From: JALZKA01 sp963717635
Lineage (GTDB): Bacteria > Actinomycetota > Thermoleophilia > Solirubrobacterales > 70-9
Direction of reading: 5' to 3'
Length of the DNA: 64,000 nucleotides
Assembly (NCBI GenBank): GCA_963717635.1
Contig: OY970347.1
Span: forward strand, 744,001 to 808,000
Below the pieces are notes generated by a model. That model saw only the letters and a program-made list of their open reading frames with translations. It ran no database searches and had not been told where the DNA came from. A program made the position numbers and the translations under genes. How positions within the stretch are numbered: position 1 is the stretch's first letter; each line of letters begins with the position of its first letter. This document shows positions 42,460-50,819 of this stretch, piece by piece.

Positions 42460-44322
42460 ATGCGTGACCTGGTGCTCCGCGAGGGGCTGAAGACGATGGC
42501 CGGCGACGCCGCACTGCGGCTGCGCGATCTGCTCGCCGCCGGTCAGGAGATTCCGTACGAGGTCCGCGAGGCGGGCAACGGCAGCCCGCTGGCCGAGTAC
42601 GTGCCCCAGACTTCGCGCTTCATCCGCGACCGCGTCGCGGAGCTGGTCGTTCTCGATTCGTTCGGCTCCGCCTGCGCCGCGCTCGAGTCGGCGGCGCTCG
42701 CCGGCATCTACCTCGAGGAGATGGGTGTCCCCGAGCCCGGCGACGCACGCCGCCGCGGCGAGCTGGCCGGCGTCGTCTTCCTCTGCCGTCTCTGGCAGGG
42801 CTCCACCGACTTCACCCTCGACGACAAGCGCCTCGAAGCGACCATGGACGAGCTGCTGTCACTCGGCGAGGCATCGCCGGGCGAGATCGAGATTGCCGTG
42901 CCGCTTCGCGGTTTTCAGATGGACGCCGAGCGCGTCGAGCTTGCCGGCGCGACGATCGTTCGCGCCGACGTCGTCGACGTCCCGACCGAGGCGCGAGCCG
43001 CCGACGGCATGGGCGGCGCCGGCTGGCAGCCGAACTTTCTGGCGGTGGCGCGTGTGGGTCGTCTCGACGACGACTCCGACGTGGGGCTCTCCGCTGTGAC
43101 GACCTTCAAGCGAATCGTCACGACGCTCCAGCTCTTCAAGGCGGGCGGCGTCGCCCTCGGCCCGTACGCATGGATCCGCTCCGGCGGCGATCGCTGGCGG
43201 CGGATCGCAACCGGCGCCGGCAAGCCGCGTCCCGGCGGCTATCGCCTCGCCGACACCGAGCTGGCCGAGCTCTCCGGATTCTCCCGGGCGCTGAACGTCG
43301 CCGGCACCCCCTTCACCCGACTCGACAGCGGCCACAACGGATTCCCGGCGACCCTCGGCCGGGCGATCTCCCGCTTCGAAGCGGGGCTCGAGCGGCCGGT
43401 GACCCTCGAGGCGCTGAACGACTACCTGCTGACCCTTCGTTTCCTGCTCGAGGGCGGCGGTCCCGCCTCGCTCGGGATGCCGATGCGGGTCTCCGCGCTC
43501 TGCGCCGAGCCCGACGACCGGACCGAGATCAAGGCGACCGTGGACCACGCCCTGGCACTCGAGCGCGAGCTTTGGAGCGGCGAGCCGACGACCGGCTCCG
43601 AGCGCCGTCCGCCGGCTGAGATCGCGGCCGACGTCGAGGACCTGACCCGGGCGATCCTGGGCGACGCAGCCTGCGGCCACCTGGGGACCGAGCTTCGCAC
43701 CACCGCCGACGAGATCCTCCTGGGCGAGGGCCTCCAGGTCGGCGAGGGAGCTCCCGACACGCGCGGCGAGACGGCCGAGTGGAATCCCGACGAGCCTCTC
43801 GAGGACGAGGACCTTGAGCTCGAGAGCCTCGAGGACGAGCTCGAGCACGCGATGGGCGACCGCGAGTTCGACGATGTCGAGGCGGTAGAGGACGAGCTGG
43901 CCCCGGAGCCCGAGCACGGCTTCGTGCGGGCCCAGAACCTGATCCACGACATGGTGGAGGAGCCTGCCTTGGACCCCGTCGGCCCCGGAGGCGAAGCCGA
44001 GGAGCCGAGGGGCAGTGATTTTGCCTGGGAGGAGCCGATGCCGACCGCGGAGCGGGAGCCCGAGCCGCTCGCCGATGCCTTCGACGACGAGGCGGGCGAG
44101 CCCGGCGGGGCCGAGGTCCGTGTGCTGCGTCCGCGCCCGGCCGAGGGCCCGGTGGCCGACCTCATCGAGGACTCAAATCAGCACCGCCGCGAGGTCGCCA
44201 GCCGCGTGTCATTCCTTTTCCCCCAGCCGGAGACCACCGAGTGGAAGGTGCGCGAGGTCGGCTACGACCGGACGCGCAGGGCCGAGGTCGACGTCGACGA
44301 CCCGGCGACGCACGCTTCCTAA
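42460..44322 (+). CDS. Large hypothetical protein with acidic C-terminal tail
   Basis: In this 620-residue protein residues 1-400 look globular and mixed alpha/beta, with no transmembrane helix, P-loop or known catalytic motif. Residues ~425-560 are very acidic (for example E-D-E-D-L-E-L-E-S-L-E-D-E-L-E), Pro-containing and probably disordered. The last 50 residues become basic/aromatic again (F-L-F-P-Q-P-E-T-T-E-W-K-V-R). The start is ATG 42460 at the foot of a hairpin; ATG 42496 is an alternative. I do not recognise the family. Its neighbours (HxlR, Get3-like ATPases, ParA, FtsZ) hint at a role in membrane targeting or cell organisation, but that is only context. Confidence 0.7.
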   Translation: MRDLVLREGLKTMAGDAALRLRDLLAAGQEIPYEVREAGNGSPLAEYVPQTSRFIRDRVAELVVLDSFGSACAALESAALAGIYLEEMGVPEPGDARRRGELAGVVFLCRLWQGSTDFTLDDKRLEATMDELLSLGEASPGEIEIAVPLRGFQMDAERVELAGATIVRADVVDVPTEARAADGMGGAGWQPNFLAVARVGRLDDDSDVGLSAVTTFKRIVTTLQLFKAGGVALGPYAWIRSGGDRWRRIATGAGKPRPGGYRLADTELAELSGFSRALNVAGTPFTRLDSGHNGFPATLGRAISRFEAGLERPVTLEALNDYLLTLRFLLEGGGPASLGMPMRVSALCAEPDDRTEIKATVDHALALERELWSGEPTTGSERRPPAEIAADVEDLTRAILGDAACGHLGTELRTTADEILLGEGLQVGEGAPDTRGETAEWNPDEPLEDEDLELESLEDELEHAMGDREFDDVEAVEDELAPEPEHGFVRAQNLIHDMVEEPALDPVGPGGEAEEPRGSDFAWEEPMPTAEREPEPLADAFDDEAGEPGGAEVRVLRPRPAEGPVADLIEDSNQHRREVASRVSFLFPQPETTEWKVREVGYDRTRRAEVDVDDPATHAS

Positions 44323-44362
44323 GACTTCCTTCTCCGATCACCCCAAAAGAGCGGGCCGGGCG

Positions 44363-44379
44363 CCGAGCATGAAGCTCGG
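44363..44379. terminator. Small hairpin between convergent genes
   Basis: CCGAGC-ATGAA-GCTCGG forms a 6-bp stem between the acidic-protein gene and the Get3-like ATPase gene, without a T-tract. Confidence 0.35.
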
Positions 44380-44406
44380 GGCCTTGGCCTGCGTCGCTCA
44401 TCTCCC

Positions 44407-45549
44407 TTATGCCGACGCGGCGATCTCCTCGCGCTCGGCAGCGCCGGTTGCGAACAGGTAGCGATTGACCTCCATCAGCCCCGCGAGGTCGTGAACGTCG
44501 AAGTCGAGGTAGGGAATCTGGATCACGGCTCTGGTTCGCATCTCGTTCGCCAGGTGCTCGACGTTGCGCCGGTCGCGCTCGGCCAGCGCGCTGTAGTCCT
44601 CGAAGTTCGATGCGACGCGCTGGGCCAGCCCCTCGTCGCCCAGCAGCTCCTCCAGGCCGTCGCCCGGCTCGGCGGGGGAATCGTCCGAGTAGTGGACCTT
44701 GTTGACGATCACTCCCCCGAACGGGAGCTTGGCCTCGACGAGCTTGCGGTGGAAGTAGACGGCTTCGTCGATCGGCTCGCCCTGCGGGCCGCAGACGACG
44801 AGGAACATGCTCTGCGGGTCGGCCAGAAGCTCGTTCACGCGCCGCGCGCGCTCGCGGAAGCCACTGACCATGCCGCTCATAGCCTGGAAGAACTCGGCCA
44901 GATCCTGGAGGAGGTCAACCCCCGTGATCCGCTTCAGGATCGAGAACATCGCCGAGGTGCCGCGCCCCGCAACCTTGCCGACCAGGCCCGTCGGCGCCAT
45001 GAAGACCCGCAATGCCTTGCCCTCAATGAACTGCGTCAACCGCCGCGGTGCGTCGAGGAAATCGAGCGCGTTGCGGGAGGGCGGGGTGTCGAGCACCAGC
45101 AGGTCATAGCGATCCTCCGCCCAGATCTCGAACAGCTTCTCCATCGCCATGTACTCCTGCGAGCCGGCGAGCGCGTTCGAGAGCTGCTGGTAGATCCGGT
45201 TCTCGAGGATGCGCTCGCGCGTCTCCTCGTCGGGCGCGTGCTTGCGGACGACCTCGTCGAACGTCGCCTTCGGGTCCAGCATCATCGCCCACAGCTCGCC
45301 GTCGCCGGGATCGACGCCCGCCTCGGTGAACAGCGCCGGATCGACCTGGCGCTCCTCGTTGCCCAGCTCGGGCAGCCCGAGCGAGTCCGCGAGGCGCTTG
45401 GCCGGGTCGATCGTGAGCACGGCCACCTTCTTGCCCCGAGCCGCCATGCCGGCGGCGATCGCGGCCGAGGTGGTCGTCTTGCCGACGCCGCCCGACCCGG
45501 CGCAGATGCAGACCCGCTTGCCCTCGAGCAGTTCGCCGACAGACGCCAT
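44407..45549 (-). CDS. ArsA/Get3-family ATPase, Rv3680-like
   Basis: The 380-residue protein has a deviant Walker A, C-A-G-S-G-G-V-G-K-T-T-T, with V-L-T-I-D-P-A-K-R-L-A following. The switch region D-L-L-V-L-D-T-P-P-S-R-N-A-L-D-F-L-D-A-P-R-R-L and S-Q-E-Y-M-A-M-E-K-L are strikingly like mycobacterial Rv3680. There is no second ATPase half and no Cys triad for arsenite, so it is not an arsenical pump subunit. In mycobacteria Rv3679/Rv3680 form a Get3-like complex linked to stress tolerance. It is translated from the same mRNA as its partner (TGATG overlap). Confidence 0.9.
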   Translation of the reverse strand: MASVGELLEGKRVCICAGSGGVGKTTTSAAIAAGMAARGKKVAVLTIDPAKRLADSLGLPELGNEERQVDPALFTEAGVDPGDGELWAMMLDPKATFDEVVRKHAPDEETRERILENRIYQQLSNALAGSQEYMAMEKLFEIWAEDRYDLLVLDTPPSRNALDFLDAPRRLTQFIEGKALRVFMAPTGLVGKVAGRGTSAMFSILKRITGVDLLQDLAEFFQAMSGMVSGFRERARRVNELLADPQSMFLVVCGPQGEPIDEAVYFHRKLVEAKLPFGGVIVNKVHYSDDSPAEPGDGLEELLGDEGLAQRVASNFEDYSALAERDRRNVEHLANEMRTRAVIQIPYLDFDVHDLAGLMEVNRYLFATGAAEREEIAASA

Positions 45550-46508
45550 CAGACGGTCGCCGCCAGTTGCTTGAGGTGCTCCACGCCCAGGTCGGGCTCG
45601 AACACGAACGGCATCGTGGACACCGGCGCCTCGGCGAGCCCCTCGAGGCGCGTCAGCTGCTCACGCTGGGCCACCGCGCGCCGTCGCACGGAGAGCGCCG
45701 CTCGCAGCGCGAAGCGGAATCCGTCGTCGGCCTCGTCGAACGCGGACGAGATCGCTCGCTCGTCGGTTTCGGAGAACCGGTCGGGATAGAGGCCGTTGCA
45801 AAAGATCCGGTCAACCGACATCCCGACCTCCGAGGTCAGGTCGCGCTCGAGCATCGCCGTCTCGTTGACCGGCATCTCCTCGGGCAGCGCGACGATCGCG
45901 ACGCCCGTTCGGCGGTGGTCGGTGAGAAACCGGTCGAGCGCCTCGGCCTGCGAGGCGATCGGCCCAACCCGCGCGACGTTGGCGAACGTGCGCGGCGTCT
46001 GCAGGAAGCCGACGCCGTGGCCCGTGGCCGGAGCGTCGACGATCACCAGGTCGTAGTGGCGGCCCTTCTTGACCTTGCGATCGTCCTGTGCGAGCTCCCA
46101 GATCTTGCCGATCGTGACCAGCTCCTTCAATCCCGGGGTGGCGGCCGCGAGGTACGTGAAGATCTTCGAGCGGAACAGCAGGTCGCGCATTGCCCGGACC
46201 TTGAGCTGGAGCAGGACGTACTCGCGCATCGACTCGTCCGGGTCGATCGAGATCGCCCAAAGGTTCTCGGCCATCTCGACCTCGGCGAACCCCACCTCGG
46301 CCCGGTGGAAGACGCGCGACAGGCGCTCCTGAGCGGAGACCTCGCAGACGATCGTCCGCTTGCCGCGCTCAGCGGCAGCGATCCCAAGCGCCAGGGCGAC
46401 CGTCGATTTGCCGACGCCGCCCTTGCCGGTGACGATTACCAGCCGCTTGTCCAGGAGGTCCCGCAACCCCCTAAGCCTCTCACGCAAGCGGCGTTGCGGG
46501 CTTTGCAC
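45549..46508 (-). CDS. ArsA/Get3-family ATPase, Rv3679-like
   Basis: The 319-residue protein has deviant Walker A V-T-G-K-G-G-V-G-K-S-T, the V-C-E-V-S-A-Q segment, switch II L-V-I-V-D-A-P-A-T-G-H-G-V-G-F-L-Q-T-P-R and E-E-M-P-V-N-E-T. It pairs with the following ATPase in the order and size relation of Rv3679-Rv3680. The start is uncertain: GTG 46508 gives 16 basic residues before the conserved core, and in-frame TTG codons downstream are alternatives. It is divergent from parA, with only 41 bases between the starts. Confidence 0.88.
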   Translation of the reverse strand: MQSPQRRLRERLRGLRDLLDKRLVIVTGKGGVGKSTVALALGIAAAERGKRTIVCEVSAQERLSRVFHRAEVGFAEVEMAENLWAISIDPDESMREYVLLQLKVRAMRDLLFRSKIFTYLAAATPGLKELVTIGKIWELAQDDRKVKKGRHYDLVIVDAPATGHGVGFLQTPRTFANVARVGPIASQAEALDRFLTDHRRTGVAIVALPEEMPVNETAMLERDLTSEVGMSVDRIFCNGLYPDRFSETDERAISSAFDEADDGFRFALRAALSVRRRAVAQREQLTRLEGLAEAPVSTMPFVFEPDLGVEHLKQLAATV

Positions 46509-46549
46509 GGGAAGGAAACGTCCCAGCGCGTGCGAATAGTCGCGAGCGT

Positions 46550-47725
46550 ATGGGTCTTTTCAACCGCGGAACAAAAGCTGACAGCCGGGACACCGCCCGG
46601 GACGACACGGGGGCGGAGCTGGCCGAGCTGGGCAAGGGTCTTTCCGGACCCGAGCCCGAGGCTGTCGAGCAGCCGCCGCGAGTCGAGGAGGCGACCCCAG
46701 AGCCCGCCGAGGAGGTGGAGTCCATGAATGAGTCGACTCCCACACCAGCGCCTGAGCCCGAGCCCGTCGCCGATGAGCTTCGCAGCGTGGAGGAAGCCGT
46801 CGAACGGCCCGAGGTGCACACCGCGCCCGCTTCCCCGCCGCCGGCCGAGCTCTCCGACGAGGAGGCCGAGGCGGCGCGCATAAGCTTTGAGCAGGCGCTC
46901 TCGCCGCGACGCGCAGCGACCACCGGAGTGGCCGACCACGGCGTCAACGGCGAGCGAGCCGAACGCCGCGCCAAGGTCATTTCCTTCGCCAACCAAAAGG
47001 GCGGCGTCGCCAAGACGACGACGACGCTGAACCTGGCGGTCGCGTTCGCCGAGTCCGGGCACCGGGTGCTATGCGTCGATCTCGACCCGCAGGGGAACCT
47101 GACGATGAGCCAGGGGATCGATCCGGACAAGGTCGAGACTTCGATGTACGACGTCCTGGTCCATCACATCCCGATTCGGGAGGTGATACAGGAGCGCGAG
47201 ATCGACATCGCCGTCGCCTCGATCGATCTGGCCGGCGCCGAGATCGCGATGTCGACCCAGATCGGTCGCGAGCGCTCCCTGGAGAAGGCGCTCTCGGCGG
47301 TCGCAGACGACTACGACTTCGTCTGCATCGACACCCCGCCCAGCCTCGGGCTGCTGACGGTCAACGCCCTCACCGCATCGGACAAGGTGATCGTCCCGGT
47401 CCAGTGCGAGTACCTGTCGATGCGCGGCCTGATGCAGCTCCAAGGGACGCTGGACATGATTCGCGAGAACCTGAACCCGCGGATCCAGATCGAAGGCATT
47501 CTGCCGACGATGCTGGACTCACGGACAGTCCACGCCAAGGAGGCGATCGAGATCCTCGAGGAGAACTTCGGGGAGTTGGTCTTCAAGTCCCGAATCCGCA
47601 AGGCGATCAAGTTCGCAGAGGCACCGGTCCGCGGTGCCAGCGTCCTGAAGTACGATCCGAAGTCGAACGCGGCGGATTACTACCGGGAGCTGGCGAAGGA
47701 GGTCTTGACCCATGGCACGTCGTAA
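46550..47725 (+). CDS. parA: ParA-family ATPase with long disordered N-terminal extension
   Basis: In this 391-residue protein residues 1-140 are acidic, Pro/Glu-rich and likely disordered. The ATPase core then starts K-V-I-S-F-A-N-Q-K-G-G-V-A-K-T-T-T (deviant Walker A, signature and catalytic Lys at 150 and 155), D-L-D-P-Q-G-N (about 177) and F-V-C-I-D-T-P-P-S-L-G-L-L. Chromosomal ParA proteins segregate origins with ParB or position other cargo. Here no parB is adjacent; instead ftsZ overlaps its end by 14 bases. That suggests a role linking chromosome or protein positioning to division. An internal ATG (Met59) could give a shorter form. AATAGT ends 9 bases before the ATG. Confidence 0.92.
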   Translation: MGLFNRGTKADSRDTARDDTGAELAELGKGLSGPEPEAVEQPPRVEEATPEPAEEVESMNESTPTPAPEPEPVADELRSVEEAVERPEVHTAPASPPPAELSDEEAEAARISFEQALSPRRAATTGVADHGVNGERAERRAKVISFANQKGGVAKTTTTLNLAVAFAESGHRVLCVDLDPQGNLTMSQGIDPDKVETSMYDVLVHHIPIREVIQEREIDIAVASIDLAGAEIAMSTQIGRERSLEKALSAVADDYDFVCIDTPPSLGLLTVNALTASDKVIVPVQCEYLSMRGLMQLQGTLDMIRENLNPRIQIEGILPTMLDSRTVHAKEAIEILEENFGELVFKSRIRKAIKFAEAPVRGASVLKYDPKSNAADYYRELAKEVLTHGTS

Positions 47726-49217
47726 GCGGGCCAGTATGCGGGAGGGCCCCCTGGCCGATCTCTTCCGTTCGACGGCAGAGCCCGACGATCCGCCCGAGGC
47801 GCCGGCACCTCCGCCGCGTCGCGAAGAGCGCGACGACGACACCCGGGTGCTCCCCGAGACGCCCGCCGCGCGCGAGGAGCCAAGCGAGCCCGCACGTCCG
47901 CAGCCGGAGCCGGCCAAGGAGCGCGAGCCGATCTTCGACGTCGAGGAGGATCAGGCGGAGGCGGAGCGGGAGGATGTCCGCGCGTACCGGACCGAGGCAC
48001 CAGAAGCCCCCTCGCGTCCCGCCAAGGACCGCCTCTCGAAGATCTTCTCCGAGGACCCGGAACCCGCCGCGGCGACCTACGGCCGCGAGGATCCGGACTA
48101 CACGCGTGCCGCGGAGCCGGCGCGGCCGCATTCACCCGTGATCCGCGTCGTCGGCGTGGGCGGGGCCGGCGTCAACGCCGTCAACCGCATGGTCGAGGCC
48201 GGGATTCCCGGGGTCGAGTTCATGGCGGTCAACACCGATCTGCAGTCGCTCCAGCAGTCGCTGGCCGACGTCACCGTCCACCTCGGTACCGGCGCCCAGC
48301 GCGGCCTCGGTGCCGGATCGAACCCAGAGCTCGGATACCGCGCCGCGTTCGAGGAGCAGGACAAGATCAAGCGCCTGCTCAAGGGCTCTGACATGGTCTT
48401 CGTCACCGCCGGCGCCGGTGGGGGAACCGGAACCGGCGCCGCGCCGGTGGTCGCCCGTCTCGCCCGCGACGTCGGCTCGCTGACAGTCGGCATCATCACC
48501 AAGCCGTTCAAGTTCGAGGGCACCCGCCGCGCGAAGCAGGCCGACGATGGCGTCGATGCGCTGGCGGCCGAGGTCGACACGCTGATCGTCGTCCCGAACG
48601 AGCGCCTGCTGTCGGTGCTCGCCACGACCACGACCATGATCGAGGCCTTCCAGGTGGCCGACGACGTCTTGCGCCAGGGCGTCCAGGGCATCTCCGAGCT
48701 GATCACGTTGCCGGGACTGATCAACCTCGACTTCGCCGACGTGCGCACCACGATGCGCGACGCGGGCCAGGCCCTGCTGGGAATCGGCATGGGGGCCGGC
48801 GACAACCGCGCCACGGCAGCCGCCGAGCGGGCCGTCTCCTCGCCGCTCCTCGAGACGTCCGTGAACGGCGCGAAGTCGATCCTGCTCTCGATCACCGCCG
48901 GCGAGGACCTGACGCTGATGGAGGTCTCGGACGCGGCCAAGATCGTCCAGGAGGCCGCCCACCCGGACGCCAACATTATCTTCGGCGCCAACGTCGACGA
49001 GTCGCTCACCGACCAGGTCTGGGTGACCGTGATCGCCACCCGCTTCGACGGGCGCGGCCGCCGAGCCGACGGCTCGACCGGCGAAAAGCGTGCGGCAGGC
49101 CGCACCGAGGTTGCGACCCGTCGCCCATCCGACCGCCGCGCCGGCACCGCGAAGGAGTTCGAGTCCCGTCCCAAGGACCTCGAGCTCGACGTACCCGAGT
49201 TCGTTCCTGGCAAGTAG
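47712..49217 (+). CDS. ftsZ: Cell division GTPase FtsZ with ~140-residue N-terminal extension
   Basis: In this 501-residue protein the core begins about residue 142 (V-I-R-V-V-G-V-G-G-A-G-V-N-A-V-N-R-M). Then come the tubulin signature G-G-G-T-G-T-G-A-A-P (236-245) and the T7 loop N-L-D-F-A-D-V-R (338-345), which supplies the catalytic Asp. The C-terminus L-E-L-D-V-P-E-F-V-P resembles the peptide that binds SepF/FtsA-type anchors. Residues 1-140 are acidic and Pro-rich with two short hydrophobic motifs (L-A-D-L-F-R-S at ~14 and L-S-K-I-F-S-E at ~108). Location after parA, not in a murein/division cluster, is unusual. All GTPase residues are kept, so it should polymerise. Confidence 0.95.
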   Translation: MARRKRASMREGPLADLFRSTAEPDDPPEAPAPPPRREERDDDTRVLPETPAAREEPSEPARPQPEPAKEREPIFDVEEDQAEAEREDVRAYRTEAPEAPSRPAKDRLSKIFSEDPEPAAATYGREDPDYTRAAEPARPHSPVIRVVGVGGAGVNAVNRMVEAGIPGVEFMAVNTDLQSLQQSLADVTVHLGTGAQRGLGAGSNPELGYRAAFEEQDKIKRLLKGSDMVFVTAGAGGGTGTGAAPVVARLARDVGSLTVGIITKPFKFEGTRRAKQADDGVDALAAEVDTLIVVPNERLLSVLATTTTMIEAFQVADDVLRQGVQGISELITLPGLINLDFADVRTTMRDAGQALLGIGMGAGDNRATAAAERAVSSPLLETSVNGAKSILLSITAGEDLTLMEVSDAAKIVQEAAHPDANIIFGANVDESLTDQVWVTVIATRFDGRGRRADGSTGEKRAAGRTEVATRRPSDRRAGTAKEFESRPKDLELDVPEFVPGK

Positions 49218-49246
49218 CGGCCAGCCTCACCGACCTGACCCGCGCC

Positions 49247-49252
49247 TAAGCT
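49247..49252 (+). promoter_or_regulatory. Leaderless-type -10 element
   Basis: TAAGCT ends 7 bases before ATG 49260 of the gamma-glutamyltransferase gene. Confidence 0.45.
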
Positions 49253-49259
49253 CATCGCC

Positions 49260-50819
49260 ATGAGCGCGCGGGGAGTCGTGGCCGCCGGGCATCCGCTGAC
49301 CGCGGAGGCGGGAGCTCGGGTGCTGCGCGAGGGCGGCAACGCCGTCGACGCGGCGATCGCCGCGGTGTTGACGTCGTGCGTGACCGAAAGCACCCTGACC
49401 GGGCTCGGCGCGGGCGGCTACATGCTGATCCGGGAGGGCTCGGAGCCCGTCGTCCTCGACTTCTTCGTGGCGGCGCCCGGGCTCGACGGCGCCGAGCGCA
49501 ACTCGGAGCTGGTCCCGATCCCGATCTACTTCACGCCGGAAACCCCGCAGGTCTTCCATATCGGGGCTGCATCGTGCGGGGTGCCGGGCACCCCGGCCGG
49601 ACTGGTCGCGGCTGCGGAGCGGTTCGGGAGTGTGCCGCTGGCGGACCTCGCGGCGCCGGCCGCAAGGCTGGCGCGCGAGGGAGTGACCGTCAACGCCGAG
49701 CAGGCCTACTTCCTCGAGCTGCTGGCGCCGATTCTCGTTCACTGGGACGAGGCGCGCGCGATCTATGCGCCCGAGGGAAGGATCCTGGCCGCCGGCGACC
49801 GCTTCGTCTTCGCCGAGCTGGGCGATGCGATCGAGCGCCTGGGCGCCGAGGGCGCCGAGACCTTCTACGGCGGCGACATCGGCGCCGCGATCGCCGCCTG
49901 GGTGCGCGAGCGCGGCGGGACCCTCGGACTCGACGACCTCGGCGCCTACGAGCCGATCGCCCGCGCTCCGGTCGAGGTGTCGTTCCACGGCCGCCGGGTG
50001 CTGACCAATCCGCCCCCGTCGTCGGGCGGGATCCTGATCGCCTATGCGCTGGCGTTGCTCGAGCGGCTCGGCGAGGCCGGGACCGAGCGCATCGTGGGCG
50101 CCATGGAGGCGGCTCAGGCCGCGCGCAGCGAGGGCTTCCTCGCCGGGCTTCGCGACGAGGGCTTCGCCGAACGGTTTCTCGACCCGGAGCGGATCGCGCG
50201 AGCCGCCGAGCAGGTCGCTGCCGCGCTCGAGGCCGGCAGCGGGCCGAGGCCGGCGACCGACGACGGGCTCGGGTCCACCACCCACATCACGGCGGTCGAC
50301 GGCAACGGCGGCTGCGCCAGCGTCACCTGCTCGAACGGAACCGGCTCTGGCCTGATCGTGCCGGGTACCGGCATCCACGTGAACAACATGATGGGCGAGC
50401 AGGACCTGAACCCGCACGGCTTCCACCGCCATCCGCCGGGCGTGCGGATGCCCTCGATGATGTCGCCCTCGGTGGTCCTCCTGGGGGACGAGCTCGTGGC
50501 GGGCCTCGGGAGCGGGGGCTCGAACCGGATCCGCTCGGCCGTGCTCCAAACCGTCGTGCGACTTTTCGTCGAGGGCCAGGACGTCGCTGATGCCGTCGTC
50601 GCGCCGCGGGTCCACTTCGAGGACGGTGCGGTCCAGGCCGAGCCCGGGATCGACGAGGACGCGTTGGAGCGGCTGTCGGGCCGTGGCTACGAGGTCGGCC
50701 GCTGGCAGGAGCGCAACGTCTTCTTCGGCGGCGTCCACGCGGTCGCGCGCGACCCTGGGAGCGGCGAGCTCAACGCCGGCGGTGACCCCCGCCGCGGCGG
50801 CGCGGTCGCCTTCGCCTAA
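49260..50819 (+). CDS. ggt: Gamma-glutamyltransferase family protein
   Basis: The 519-residue Ntn-hydrolase precursor has an N-terminal half with A-G-A-R-V-L-R-E-G-G-N-A-V-D-A-A-I-A. The autoprocessing/catalytic Thr is in G-S-T-T-H-I-T-A-V-D (about residue 340), N-G-T-G-S follows, and P-S-M-M-S-P-S-V-V and G-G-S-N-R-I lie in the small subunit. Such enzymes cleave gamma-glutamyl bonds, for example of glutathione-like or other gamma-glutamyl compounds. No signal peptide is apparent, so a cytoplasmic location is likely, which is less usual for GGT. In actinobacteria the substrate may not be glutathione. Confidence 0.9.
   Translation: MSARGVVAAGHPLTAEAGARVLREGGNAVDAAIAAVLTSCVTESTLTGLGAGGYMLIREGSEPVVLDFFVAAPGLDGAERNSELVPIPIYFTPETPQVFHIGAASCGVPGTPAGLVAAAERFGSVPLADLAAPAARLAREGVTVNAEQAYFLELLAPILVHWDEARAIYAPEGRILAAGDRFVFAELGDAIERLGAEGAETFYGGDIGAAIAAWVRERGGTLGLDDLGAYEPIARAPVEVSFHGRRVLTNPPPSSGGILIAYALALLERLGEAGTERIVGAMEAAQAARSEGFLAGLRDEGFAERFLDPERIARAAEQVAAALEAGSGPRPATDDGLGSTTHITAVDGNGGCASVTCSNGTGSGLIVPGTGIHVNNMMGEQDLNPHGFHRHPPGVRMPSMMSPSVVLLGDELVAGLGSGGSNRIRSAVLQTVVRLFVEGQDVADAVVAPRVHFEDGAVQAEPGIDEDALERLSGRGYEVGRWQERNVFFGGVHAVARDPGSGELNAGGDPRRGGAVAFA

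Noticed and set aside
44407..46508. Arsenite efflux pump ATPases
   Set aside because: Single-domain ATPases without the arsenite-binding Cys triad, arsB or arsR; the motifs match Get3-like Rv3679/Rv3680 better.
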